Assembly: GCA_900660155.1 (NCBI GenBank)
Contig: CABFPE010000225.1
Coordinates: 78,517 to 142,516, forward strand
Source: Hofstenia miamia
Taxonomy: Eukaryota; Xenacoelomorpha; Acoela; Hofsteniidae
Reading direction: 5' to 3'
Length of the DNA stretch: 64,000 nucleotides
The notes beneath the pieces were generated by a model. It did no database searches. It worked only from the letters and a program-made list of their open reading frames with translations, and was not told the DNA's origin. Of this stretch, positions 1-10,386 are shown in pieces. The stretch's first letter is position 1; each line of letters opens with the position of its first letter. The position numbers and the translations under genes are program-made.

Positions 1-1761
1 TATTTTGATTCACAAAAACTATTATGAAACAAAGATTCCTTCTTAGAGCACTGATGAAAATTTGGACCATCTATTTTGCCATAACAACGTCGAACACTTC
101 TATTTGATTGATGAACACTTGATGATATAGGGATTCTTTTATCTAAAAATTTGGTGCAAGCGCAGTATTTCAAATACCTTGTTGATTTTTGGTTGTTGAA
201 GACTACCGCAAGACATTGTTTCTCAGCAAGCAAAAAAAATTCTTTGAAAATGGGTTTTGTTCAGTTTGTGCCCGTTTTCGTCATAATAATATGTGCATTA
301 TTACAAGCCCCATGGACGAGAATATAAGCGAAATTAAGAGTCAACAGATTGCTTGTCTTCCAGGTAGAAGGTTTCAAAAGATTTTCATCAAATATCAACT
401 CCCCTTTTAAAGTGATTTTAGGTATGGGAAACAGAAGTCCTATATTTTTTGTAATTTAAGATGTTTACAACTTAAGACATCTTTTCGACCTGATTTATAT
501 GAACGTAAAGGAAGGGATTTAATTTTCATGATAATGAATATTCTATTTAGAAAATTTAACAAGCCTTGACCCGAACACATTCTTTGTAAATTTGTAAGTT
601 TATTTCTTACAAAATGTGTATATATGATGGTTTGTAATTTTTTTGTGACAACATTTAAAAAGCAAGTCAGTAAAATTTATTGTTGCTATGTCTTGAATGA
701 CATATTTCTTGCTCTTTTGTTTCTCTTAAACATCATATGTTCGACTAAAAAGATTCAATTTTCAGCTATTTACGAAATTACTATATATACGCAATCAAAT
801 TTTCTGTATAATCCGCAGATATTTTTGAACTCTAAGAAACTTTGTGCAGGCCCCCATTTCGTAACGTGTATTTAACTATATGCATGCTATTCAATATGTT
901 ACTATTTACCAAGCAGTGTATTATATGCTTAGCCATTTGGCAATATTGCAGCAAAGGCAAATGTTAATACTGATTTTTTATAATAAAACCTTTAAATTGT
1001 TCTTCTTTTACTGTCCTAACCTTATCAGGCTATACGCTAAGTATAACAATTACATTTTTTCTTGTCAATAGCTCTTTTCAATCGTCAAATTTATTACTCA
1101 TAGCTCAAATCCTAATATCTGAATCGACAAAGACTTCAGCCTGAAGTTACTGGTTTCAAATGGGACGCACCCGTCCCAATTAGTATGGAAGAATAGATTC
1201 TCAGTTTACTTAGACACTTAAGCTCTAGTCAGACACAAATATCCATGATTTGAATTGAGCAGCTGAGAGACAAAATTCGCATGCCCTTTTATGCAGCTTA
1301 GTGATGACATGTTACAAGCTTCAATTCAACGTCAATAAGGCATGAAGTTTGGCAGCATAATGAGCAATATATGGAACCCTGAAGTTACCACAAATTCCAT
1401 TCAAGATTTCCACAAACAGCTCGAGGACAGTATGACTCTTCTTTGTTAAACCATTTTGTTATAAAGTTTTGATAAAAAAGAGGCACACATATTTTCACTA
1501 CATCTCACTAAGTCGTTAACAGTAGGAATAAATGCGAACAATGATCAAGTAGTGATTGCCAATGGATGCTCAACACATTCTTAGCAAATTTAAACATTCT
1601 CAGTAAATGACTGAAAGCAAAGAAGTTGTGTACAATTAGATCTAATTAAAATTAAATAATTAAATAGATCTAGTTAAAGAGTATTTGGTGAGGACCAACA
1701 AGAATTAAACTTCAAGGCAAAAATCTTTAAGTTAGTAATTTTTTTGGAGTGCTAGAAATGT
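1..1761. other. Intergenic DNA, no gene recognised
   Basis: AT-rich sequence with only short open frames (under 85 codons) that resemble nothing I know. I see no splice-site-bounded exon, RNA gene or clear repeat boundary here. Confidence 0.5.
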
Positions 1762-1773
1762 ATATCATCATTT

Positions 1774-2440
1774 GGGAACCGAAAGAGCCCTCGTGCTTGA
1801 ACCGTCCTAGGGAGTAACCTCCTCGCGGTGGTTCCTGGAGAAGCTACCTCCCAAGGCGAAAGCCAAAGTGTAGAGCTGAGCTAATACTTGACGGGCGCGT
1901 CCCTTTGCGGAGTCCCGAACCAAGAGTGGACGTTAAGCAATAGGGTATAAGAAGGTGCCGCCATGTGTGCTATGCGCATGTGGGGGCGGTAATGATGATG
2001 TGAGACTGTCTGGTAGTCTAGCATTAAGTTGCTGCTTGGTGCCCAGAGTCGTAGAGTGCGTCTACGAGGGCAGTAATACAGAGATTTTTCTCTGTCTCTG
2101 GCCTCTAGATAGGCCTTGGCCAGCATTTGCTGTGCCTTCCTATGAGGGAGCCTTGCTCTGTCATGGGATTTAGTGCGGACAGTAGATGCTCACGAGTTAC
2201 CCAGTTAGTAGCCTTGGTTGGCGAAAGCTGGAGAGGCGCAACCCTCTCATGAAGCTCAAGCCTTCGGCTTCACTCCTGCTGATCAGACTCAACACAGATC
2301 AGCACTCTGCGTGCCAGGGGTCGCCAGAGGTCAAGCATGATTAAACCGGCCTTAGCGGTACACTTCTAGGGGTAGTTCCGGATTTTGATCTGTTGACACA
2401 CACTCTTCAGTCTGTCGACTGGTAGAGTAACCCCGACCAC
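1774..2440 (+). mobile_element. Structured retroposon family A, copy 1
   Basis: A GC-richer block of 667 bp in AT-rich DNA. It is flanked by a perfect 12-bp direct repeat, ATATCATCATTT, at 1762-1773 and 2441-2452, which reads as a target-site duplication. It starts GGGAACCG and ends near AGTAACCCC with no poly-A tail. Landmarks shared with copies 2 and 3 are CCTCCTCGCGGTGGTTCCTG near the 5' end and a run of short hairpins near the 3' end: GAGAGG/CCTCTC, AAGCC/GGCTT, CTGATC/GATCAG and GCAC/GTGC. No long ORF is conserved between copies, so it is probably a non-autonomous, LINE-mobilised RNA. I do not recognise its RNA ancestor. Confidence 0.75.
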
Positions 2441-2452
2441 ATATCATCATTT

Positions 2453-2764
2453 AAACACAATTACCACCTAAGTTGAAAACAGTGTTCTTTCGTCATTTAT
2501 AGAGGACAGTTTTACCAAAATCAGCATGGATTTGTCACTGGCTCCTAATAATGCTCTGGCATGCACGTGCTTTAGTTTCTTTGGATCGCTGGCAAGTGTT
2601 TTGGTCATACAAATGCCAATGTTCGACAAACTCCAAAAACAACTATTTACCGACATTATCAAAGTGAATAATGTTGAGTTAACAAAATCACAATTAATCC
2701 AATTTCAAGAATTCATCGTAAGAAAGCCTTAATACTTTTAAATCTGGTATACACAAACATCAGG
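2453..2764. other. Spacer, no gene recognised
   Basis: Short AT-rich spacer between two repeats. A 68-codon open frame at 2526-2732 has no recognisable motif. Confidence 0.4.
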
Positions 2765-3420
2765 CCTGGAAACGGTTAAAATTGATATGTAGACCAGACC
2801 CGATACAACCCGATCCGATCCGTCTTCTTAGATTTTAACCTACTTGCTCATTTGGGTCCATAGACGGAATTACTAATTTCAAAAATATTTGATGTGCCTA
2901 AATCCTATTTGAAAACTAAAACTAATAAAATGAATTTAATAAAATGGTAGAACATAATATAATGTAAGGAAAACTAATATCTCCAAGATCGGCCTCTGAT
3001 CATCTAGGAAACTAGGTTGCATTCCAAACAGATATCGATCTCTTTCAATGAAAAAAGTTTGACGAAGCCTGTTAGAATTTGAAACATCTGTTTTATGAAT
3101 CACAACTAGTGTTTAAACAAACAGATAATACTCAATTGTAATTCGGCTTACAATAACTACATATCACAAAACCAGGAAAATATATGTCATTTCACACATA
3201 ACAGTTTAAACATTTTTAATGACCCAATTAAAATTAGAAATATAATTGAGGAATTTACAATATTTCAAATTTATCTTCTCACATTGCTCATTATGCTTAC
3301 TTCTTCAACAAAAATTGAACAGTTTGTACAAAAGCTTAAACAAAGGCAAACAAGAAAAGGAAAATCTACTTGAATTATGAATCAAGCCTCCTCGAATACG
3401 CCCAAGCCCGCTAACAAAAC
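2765..3420. repeat. AACCCG-rich repeat family B, copy 1
   Basis: The left part carries repeated CCCGAT/AACCCG motifs near 2798-2822. The block at about 3245-3375 aligns by eye with 23110-23235 in the same orientation (shared text around CACATTGC, CTTCAACAAAAAT and AAATCTACTTGAATT). Both copies then run into CGCCC/GCCCGC motifs. Subterminal repeated short motifs suggest a non-autonomous hAT-like DNA transposon. I could not fix its termini or a target duplication. Confidence 0.4.
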
Positions 3421-4605
3421 ATTTGGAGTAGTATTTACTTATGTCTTTGCAATATCTGCCCTGACAATGATATCTGATTAATCCAAATTTAACTAATTAA
3501 CAATAATAAATTTTCAAATTTTTCTTAAATTCTTCATCGTATAGCTGGTTAAATTTCAAAATGCTGTTTATTGTTTTTTACTGCATTGCAGCCGCCCTCA
3601 ACTTGCTGGTCAAATAAACAAGCTTAATATAATAAATGGCTAATATAAGTGATGTGTAAGCGGTGCACACAGTTTTCACCCCTGACCAACAGTGGATTTG
3701 TCATTAAGGGATCTAAGTATGGATAAAAATGAATGTACCAAGTTTGTCAATTTCTACTTCTCTCAAATAATATGAATATGGAAGGTCTGGAAATAAGATT
3801 GCTTATAAATGCAGATGATTGTAAAATATATTAAACCCATTTTACTTAAATTACATTAAGAATGCGTGTTGCAATACAATATTTTCTTTGTTTGACTGTT
3901 ACTATAGCGAATCACTTTATTTTAAATTAAATATACAAATAATATTACGAAGACAGTCTACAATTCAATTTGTCAATTTCATTCAAATAAGTGATATAAA
4001 CAGATGCTACATTGTCTAATAGCTTTCTCCGTCATTAATATTAATCACACATTCATTTCACATTTCTATGCTAGAGGAAATGCTTATAAATATAATGCTA
4101 TGTTGTAATTTATGTGACGTAATTGTAGCGCAATTAAGTTGAAATTTATTGAAACAACATGCTTAAGTTAAGATATTAGCCTAACTTTGATAGCTAATTA
4201 ATCTAATAGTCTATTAAAAACTTCAAGTTACATGTTTTTTAATGTTTGTAGTAGTAAAATATGAATATGGATAAAATAGTCTATTCATTCTAACACTGAA
4301 TTAATCTTTGTGATTTTAATAAATTCGCAGAAAGGGCGAATAATAATTTTCTAAAAATTTTTACATTCCATGCTAGGTCAAATTTTTTACGTGCAATTTC
4401 AAGTTCATGAAAAACTTTTTCTTAAATTATCTAGGTCTCCATTGTCATAATATTTAACGCCTGTATGCAATTGTTGTTTCCTGTACAATGAAATTCTTTA
4501 AAACTGTAATCTGCCACATTAACGTTTATCAATATATTTATTTCTAATTGCGGTAGTCAAATAAATATATTCTACATAAATAAAATACAATTGAAACGTA
4601 AATTT
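3421..4605. other. Intergenic DNA, no gene recognised
   Basis: AT-rich sequence without an open frame of note or any motif I recognise. Confidence 0.5.
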
Positions 4606-4850
4606 TGCAGGTACCAGTTGGCCAATTCACTTTCGTTTTTCATTTTTCATATAAATCATTTTGAGAAGACTAAATGAAAATTATAATTTTAATGCGAAAA
4701 TAATAATGTTTCATTTTCGTTTTTCATATTCCTTTTCTATTTTTTAATATTTTTAAATGATTGACAAAATAATAACGAAAATTGAAAAATGAAAATTTCA
4801 TTTAGTCCTTTCAAAATGGTCAAAATGAAAAATGAAAAATAGTACCTGCA
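4606..4850. mobile_element. Short inverted-repeat element (MITE)
   Basis: About 245 bp with imperfect terminal inverted repeats of roughly 60-75 bp. The left arm begins TGCAGGTAC at 4606 and includes TTCATTTTTCAT and GACTAAATGAAA. The right arm is its reverse complement and ends GTACCTGCA at 4850. The whole element could fold into one long hairpin. No coding potential. No clear target duplication is visible, so the superfamily is open. Confidence 0.6.
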
Positions 4851-5067
4851 TAATAAATTCATAAGTTTTATTTTTATAAGCATGAATGAACTAAGTCATG
4901 ATGTGCCTCGTTATTAATAGTATATTTCTTTGCAATTAATTTCAATTGATTATCAGCGAATAATCACAAAACGTATTCTGAAGGATATATGTCTACTTAG
5001 GTTTGTCCATAGACTTGTACAAACACTAAAGAAGGATGTTTTTAAATGCACACTTCAATTCTGTCAG

Positions 5068-5235
5068 GGATCACTCTTTCTGATCAGACTCAATAAAGAT
5101 GAGCCCTCTGCTTGTCAGGAGTCGCCAGAGGATTCTCACAGTTAAATCGGCCTTTGTAGTCACACCTCCAAGAATAATTTCTGGACCTGCATCGTGATTT
5201 CACCCACTGTTCAGTCTGTCGACTGGTACAGCAAA
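5068..5235 (+). mobile_element. Retroposon family A, 3' fragment
   Basis: A diverged copy of the last ~165 bp of the family seen at 1774-2440. It keeps CTGATCAGACTCAA, a decayed GATGAGC...CTCTGC region, GTCGCCAGAGG and the end CAGTCTGTCGACTGGTA. It lacks the 5' part and lies directly against the reverse-transcriptase remnant that follows. Confidence 0.65.
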
Positions 5236-6355
5236 TTAGATCTATATGAATGCTTACGTGCAGAAGGAAGATATTTCAAGAATTCAATATACATAGTGAA
5301 TAATGAAGAGGTCAAGGAGGGTTGCAAGCATTTAGGAGTGATAGAGAAAGATAAAACAGTTCATGAAGACATGAAAACAAGATTAACAAAGAATACAAGA
5401 GGAGCGTAAGAAGTCATTAAAGACGTCAGCACTGAATCGATAGAACAGCATACATGGGCTATGCCCGTAATGAGATTCATTAGAAGAAAATTTCAGTGAA
5501 ATAAAATGAACTGAGGGAACTAAATAGGGAGACCCTAAGTTCTTGTGGATAGATTATACATGTCAAGACAGTACGAATTTAAATTACTTTTAAATGCTGT
5601 AGAAGCAGTGGCATTGTCATTGAAGGAATATGTAGTTAACCAATCTAATCATTCACCGCTAGAAGTAATAAGGAAACTTAGAAAGTTTAGAACATAGTGT
5701 GAAGGAAAGAATACATACCAGATTATGAGAGAAAGAGACAGAAAAAATATAGGCCGAAGGTAATGCATGGAAAATACTGGGGGCCTGCAAAAGATTGTGA
5801 CAGAGAGGACAGTAACAGATGCCCAAGGAACACAAAGGCGAAGAGAGAATCAGAAACAGATATTGGAAGCACAGGAGCAAGAACAAGCTGTGTAAAGAAG
5901 CACGTAGACAGAAGAACTGAGGTAAGTGGCAAATGCAAGTTATGAAACAGAGATTTAGAGATAGTAGATCATCTAATAGCAGGTTGTGAGAGGTTGGAAC
6001 AAAATGAGGATATTTTCAGGTAGGACGCATGGTATGGCTTAGCAGAAAATAAGTGTTATAAACGTAAGTCAAGGGGATTCACCGAGAATGAAAAGGTTAA
6101 GATACTGAGTCATTCAAACTAGCAAGGTGATTGTAGCAAGAAGACCAGACACAGTAGTGGTAGATAAAGAGGAAAGAGTGTGAATATTAATAGCAAACAG
6201 TAGCAAAGGATAGAAAGATAGAATGCAAGGAGGAAGATAGTATGGGAAGCCTGAGAATCACTTGGAAGAGTTATGATTACCAGGGGCAGTAATATATAAA
6301 GCAGCATTGTTAGGAACAGCTAGAGTCCCGAGGACAGCTCTCACTCTCTGGAAAT
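5236..6355 (+). pseudogene. Degenerate LINE with restriction-like endonuclease (NeSL/R4/R2-like group)
   Basis: Conceptual translation over several frames gives, in order, the end of a reverse transcriptase, including a CKHLGVIEKDKTVHEDMK stretch (about 5319-5372) like the KYLGI...EMK region of this LINE group and TWAMPVMRFIRR (about 5452-5487). Then come an MHGKY segment (5763), a zinc-finger-like C-x-C...H...C series (about 5930-6000), and ARRPDTVVVDKEE near 6135-6170. The last matches the R-P-D-x-V-V-D core of the restriction-like endonuclease (RLE) placed C-terminal to RT in the R2, R4 and NeSL families. A C-terminal LLGTARVPR (about 6308) is also typical. Many stops and frameshifts make it non-functional. 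The 5' half is missing. Clade assignment is from memory of motifs. Confidence 0.7.
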
Positions 6356-6380
6356 TGATGAGTCACACTAACATCAGTTG

Positions 6381-6403
6381 TATATATATATATATATATA
6401 TAA
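6381..6403. repeat. (TA)n microsatellite
   Basis: Uninterrupted TA dinucleotides. It lies just beyond the 3' end of the Penelope-like remnant and may be its insertion site or tail. Confidence 0.95.
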
Positions 6404-6973
6404 ACTAACGTGCTCAATTTAATATTTCCAACCGGTTTCGATTTATTAATCATCGTCAGTGTACAAATACGTAGGATTTAATGTACAATTATTACATTAA
6501 ATGATGTTGAAATATGCATACACTTAAAATATGTTCAGTAAATTGATCGTACTTTGTTGACTATTGAAAAGCATGTTTTTTGCATTTTTTATGAATAGGG
6601 CTTCAGCTAATTTGGTGTCCTTTGTTCTTAGTAATATTTCAAAATTTGCTTTGCTTACTTGGTGTTCATGCAAATATATTTCACTTTTTAAATGCCTTCT
6701 AAGATGTTATTTCATCCTAGTTTCAAAATGTCGCTTCTTATGGCCCCATTTTCGTTCATGTTACTACAAGTTGTCAGGCTATGATTACAGTAGGCCTTGC
6801 TTTAAGTCAACTTTTACCTATGTGTTGTTGATTAGCATCCATATTTGGGACAAATAAATCTATATTATCAATTAACCTCAAACAACGCCTTTAAAGTCAA
6901 AAGTGGTATTTCTCACATTCTCATACCATTTCGTCATGGCTATTAGGAAATTTGAGATCCTGAAACCTGTGCA
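6404..6973 (-). pseudogene. Penelope-like element, 3' end with GIY-YIG C-terminus
   Basis: On the minus strand a frame ends near 6524 with the segment AEALFIKNAKNMLFNSQQ. This resembles the C-terminus of the GIY-YIG endonuclease domain of Penelope-like elements (E-A-L-x-I-K-x-x-K-P-x-L-N). Upstream frames are broken by stops. Between the stop and the (TA)n tract lies CTGACGATGATTAATAAATC followed by GAAAC. That layout, CTGANGA - short stem - GAAAC, is the hammerhead-like signature described in terminal regions of these elements. The 5' part is cut off by the Gypsy insertion at 6974. Assignment rests on the position of these two signals together. Confidence 0.5.
6428..6459 (-). ncRNA. Hammerhead-ribozyme-like core motif
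   Basis: Reading the minus strand: CTGACGA, then GATT-AATA-AATC as a possible 4-bp stem II, then GAAAC. This matches the conserved CUGANGA and GAAA boxes of the hammerhead core. I could not build a convincing stem I around the UH cleavage position, so self-cleavage is unproven and this copy may be inactive. Confidence 0.3.
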
Positions 6974-6978
6974 CTATG
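6974..6978. repeat. Target-site duplication, left (CTATG)
   Basis: CTATG directly before the left LTR, repeated at 11879-11883 directly after the right LTR. Confidence 0.9.
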
Positions 6979-7131
6979 TGATGAATGTTTAATAATGATA
7001 GATATTTGGTAAGAAACACAACATTCCTGCACAAGATTAAATTGTTTATTAAATCTTCCGAGCTACAATTCTCTCTCTATGATTACAGGTGTTTACACTA
7101 CAAATTTAAGAACGGTATACAACATACAACA
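6979..7131 (-). repeat. 3' LTR
   Basis: 153 bp, TG...CA ends, matching 11726-11878 with about four substitutions. In element orientation this is the downstream LTR. Confidence 0.9.
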
Positions 7132-7150
7132 TCCTCCCTCCCCAAAAGAA
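7132..7150 (-). promoter_or_regulatory. Polypurine tract
   Basis: On the minus strand the sequence directly before the 3' LTR is TTTTGGGGAGGGAGGA, a purine run in the position where plus-strand DNA synthesis is primed in LTR elements. Confidence 0.8.
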
Positions 7151-7846
7151 GAGAACAAAATAAAAAAATAAAAAGAACAAAATAAATAAATAAACTCAAA
7201 TTTTGTTGAGTTAGTGAGTTTCGAGGGTATAGTTATTAGTCCTTGTAGTTATGGTGATATTTAGGATTTTTACAATCACGTCTGTTTGCAATATCGCATT
7301 TCTGATCTTCACGATGTGATACTGTTTTTTCAGGAAACAAGGATTAGTCATCATCACTGTCATAATTAGAAACCTGGATATTAGGAGAGTCTTGTGATGG
7401 TGTAACCCCAGCACTCTGGTTGGAGCACCAAACATCTTTAACTTCTTCATTAGTAAATCTGAATTGAGAATTCGAACTAATAATAGGTTTATCATTTTGC
7501 TGCCTTAACAGCACTGTGTTACGCCCCAAGGGCATGATGAACGGCTTCCCTTCGTAAGTAACATCATCGTTAGTGCTTCTCCGATAACAAGCATCGTTAA
7601 TAATTGGGCTCCGTAAGTTCTTGCCAAAAACTAGTTCAGCGGGAGCAGTAGCAGATCCACGTGAAGGAGTGGTACGAAGGGTTAAAAGAATTCTCTGAAG
7701 GTACGAATCAATAGCACCAAGATGAGGACTCCACAGCTTCAATGAACTCTTTATTGTTTGAACCATGCGTTCGGCCCATTCAAAACTTGATGACGAGGAG
7801 GTGAGAATTTCTGTTCACATCCAATGCCTTTCAACCAATCGTTGAG
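7147..7846 (-). repeat. Duplicated element segment, copy 1 (assembly seam)
   Basis: 700 bp nearly identical to 7848-8545. It carries the integrase C-terminal part as an intact 140-codon frame (7344-7766) ending in an acidic DSDDD tail. The two copies differ by a handful of substitutions and two 1-bp deletions. The single N at 7847 lies exactly at the junction, which points to two unmerged alleles or contig ends and not a biological duplication. Confidence 0.8.
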
Positions 7847-7847
7847 N

Positions 7848-8545
7848 AGAAGAGAACAAAATAAAAAAATAAAAAGAACAAAATAAATAAATAAACTCAA
7901 ATTTTGTTGAGTTAGTGAGTTTCGAGGGTATAGTTATTAGTCCTTGTAGTTATGGTGATATTTAGGATTTTTACAATCACGTCTGTTTGCAATATCGCAT
8001 TTCTGATCTTCACGATGTGATACTGTTTTTTCAGGAAACAAGGATTAGTCATCATCACTGTCATAATTAGAAACCTGGTTATTAGGAGAGTCTTGTGATG
8101 GTGTAACCCCAGCACTCTGGTTGGAGCACCAAACATCTTTAACTTCTTCATTAGTAAATCTGAATTGAGAATTCGAACTAATAATAGGTTTATCATTTGC
8201 TGCCTTAACAGCACTGTGTTACGCCCAAGGGCATGATGAACGGCTTCCCTTCGTAAATAGCATCATCGTTAGTGCTTCTCCGATAACAAGCATCGTTAAT
8301 AATTGGGCTCCGTAAGTTCTTGCCGAAAACTAGTTCAGCGGGAGCAGTAGCAGATCCACGTGAAGGAGTGGTACGAAGGGTTAAAAGAATTCTCTGAAGG
8401 TACGAATCAATAGCACCAAGATGAGGACTCCACAGCTTCAATGAACTCTTTATTGTTTGAACCATGCGTTCGGCCCATTCAAAACTTGATGACGAGGAGG
8501 TGAGAATTTCTGTTCACATCCAATGCCTTTCAACCAATCGTTGAG
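7848..8545 (-). repeat. Duplicated element segment, copy 2 (assembly seam)
   Basis: 698 bp, second version of the segment at 7147-7846. One-base deletions near 8200 and 8223 break the frame that is open in the other copy. Confidence 0.8.
8205..8465 (-). pseudogene. Gypsy integrase, C-terminal part
   Basis: Continues the integrase after a frameshift near 8465. It begins just after the catalytic-Glu region and contains the LRTTPSRGSATAPAELVFG segment typical of the integrase end in Ty3/Gypsy elements (short terminal repeats tolerated, then a P-A-E-L-x-x-G motif). The frame closes early at PLGVTQCC because of a 1-bp deletion. The alternative copy at 7344-7766 stays open to an acidic tail. It would act with the upstream integrase domains to insert the cDNA. 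Confidence 0.75.
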
Positions 8546-9469
8546 TTCCATACTTCGGAATTCGGCTGCATTATCGCTTACAAGTTGCGCTGGTACACCA
8601 AATGTTGCAAAGATTCTTCGCAATGTACTTTTTACTGTTTCAATTTTTCTATTTGGAAGAATGTGACACTCTGGCCAGCCAGTGCATGAATCTACAACAA
8701 TGAACATATATTTATTGGGTATTAGCGATGACTCTGCAAAGTCCATGTGAACTCTTTGGAATGGCAAATATGTGGTCTCCCATTTGTGGGTGGCGTCAGT
8801 TATTCGGTAGGATTCCTTTTCCATGCATTTGTTGCAGCTTTCAATGAACCGCTTAACTTGATTATCCATACCCGGCCACCAACAATTTCGTCGAAGGTAA
8901 GCAATGGTTCTGTTGAACCCAAAATGTCCACTGTGCGCAATTGAGATACATTTGTCACGAAGAATTGCAGGAACAACATATTTATCTCCTCTCATTAGGT
9001 ACTTATTAACTATACTTAGTTGAGACTTAATACGTTTAAAGGGGCGTTCAGTTTGTGAGCAATCAGACCATACATTTGTCTTTAAATGCCGTTTAATTGA
9101 TTGTAGCTGAGTATCTAGAATAGTCTCATTTGCGAGCTCGTCTGGGTCAATGATGTTACAATTAAATGCAATTAGATCATTCACAGATTGAGCGCCATCC
9201 TCAATTAATGTTGGATCCTCAACTCGACTTAAGCAATCAGCATGTTGTAGAGTTGTTGGTTTTAAATACGTAACTTCATAATCATAATGCATTAATGTAA
9301 TTGCCCATCTTTGGAGACGTGCTGAGGTATTTTGTGGAAGAGCTTTATTAGGGTCAAGTATAAATTCAAGTGGCCTGTGATCAGTGAAAACACTAAAGAA
9401 CCGTCCTATCAGAAACTGGCGTAATTTATCCACTGCCCAAACTATTGCCAGAGCTTCCTTTTCAGTCAT
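8450..9469 (-). pseudogene. Gypsy RNase H end and integrase
   Basis: A 339-codon frame. It opens inside RNase H (MTEKEALAIVWAV..., TDHRPLEFI) and continues into integrase. The zinc-binding H-H-C-C part is seen around HSGHFG...ESCNKC (near residues 180-215). The core has the first Asp in VHMDFAE, the second in VSDNAAEF, and an NG near the end. The region with the catalytic Glu lies in another frame because of a one-base shift near 8465. It is also shifted relative to the RT frame upstream (overlap 9466-9469). Family function is cDNA insertion into the host genome. This copy cannot make one continuous protein without frameshifting. Confidence 0.85.
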
Positions 9470-10386
9470 TGAATAATTCCATTCACATTCTGATAGAGTG
9501 CGGGAAAGATAATATATGGGATGTCCTTCTTGTGTAAGGATGCACCCAAAGCAAAACTGCTGGCATCAGTGTAGAGTGATAATTCTTTTTTGGGATCATA
9601 AGCTTTCAATGTTGGTGCTCCGCTCAAATGCTTAATAATAGATTTCATGGCTATGGTTTGTTCATTTCCCCAAAGAAAAGATGTGCCTTTTTTACGAAGG
9701 CGATAAAGAGGTTCAACAATATTTGAGAAATCCGGAATGAACTTCGCGAACCAGTTTGCAAGGCCTAATAATCGATCAAGAGCTTTCCTGTCCGTTGGAA
9801 TTGGAAGATGTTCCAGTACAGAAACACGATCAGGGTCCGGACTAATACCCTTTGCCGATATTATGTATCCTAGGAATTTAATGGAGTTTGACTTGAAAAT
9901 TGATTTCTCCTCAGAAATTGTACACCTGCCTTTCTTTAATTTCTGTAATACATTTTGAAGAATTTTGTCAAGTTGTTTTTCAGAATTAGCAGACACGAGT
10001 ATGTCATCTTGAAAGACCACTAAAAGCTGCATTAATTCAGGACCTAATATCATTTCTAATGCCTTTTGAAAGATAGCCGATGCTGTTTTAATGCCTTGTG
10101 GAAGTCGTAGAAAACGAAATAAACCCCATGGTGTTGTAATAGTAGTTATTCCACGACTTGATTCCGAGAGTTTAATTTGAAAATAAGCGTCTTTCAAGTC
10201 AATTCTAGCAAAGCATTTTGCATCTTTTAATTTTCCTAGTATTTCCTCGACGTTTGGTACTGAATATGAATCCTTGAGAATCGCCTTGTTCACTCCACTA
10301 GCTTTATAATCACATGTGAGACGAATTTTACCATTTGGTTTTTTAATGAGAACCATTGGACTTGCCCAGTCAGACCCTCCTTCCAC
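9466..10386 (-). pseudogene. Gypsy reverse transcriptase and start of RNase H
   Basis: A 306-codon frame with the RT landmarks in order: DWASPMVLIKK, the ARIDLKDAYFQI motif with the first catalytic Asp (about residue 78), LPQGIKTASAIFQ, and VVFQDDILV (about residue 126) with FQDD in place of the usual YxDD. The connection domain and the RNase H opening LSLYTDASSFALGA follow. A one-base shift after that Ala moves the rest of RNase H to another frame. The frame is joined in phase to the protease frame upstream, separated only by a TGA at 10387-10389. Confidence 0.9.

Noticed and set aside
1881-2173. Open frames of 72-81 codons on both strands inside the first retroposon copy
   Set aside because: They are not kept in the other two copies and come from the GC-richer composition.
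7211-7495. Minus-strand frame of 94 codons and its twin at 7912-8214
   Set aside because: Out-of-phase shadow of the Gypsy 3' region, duplicated by the assembly seam.
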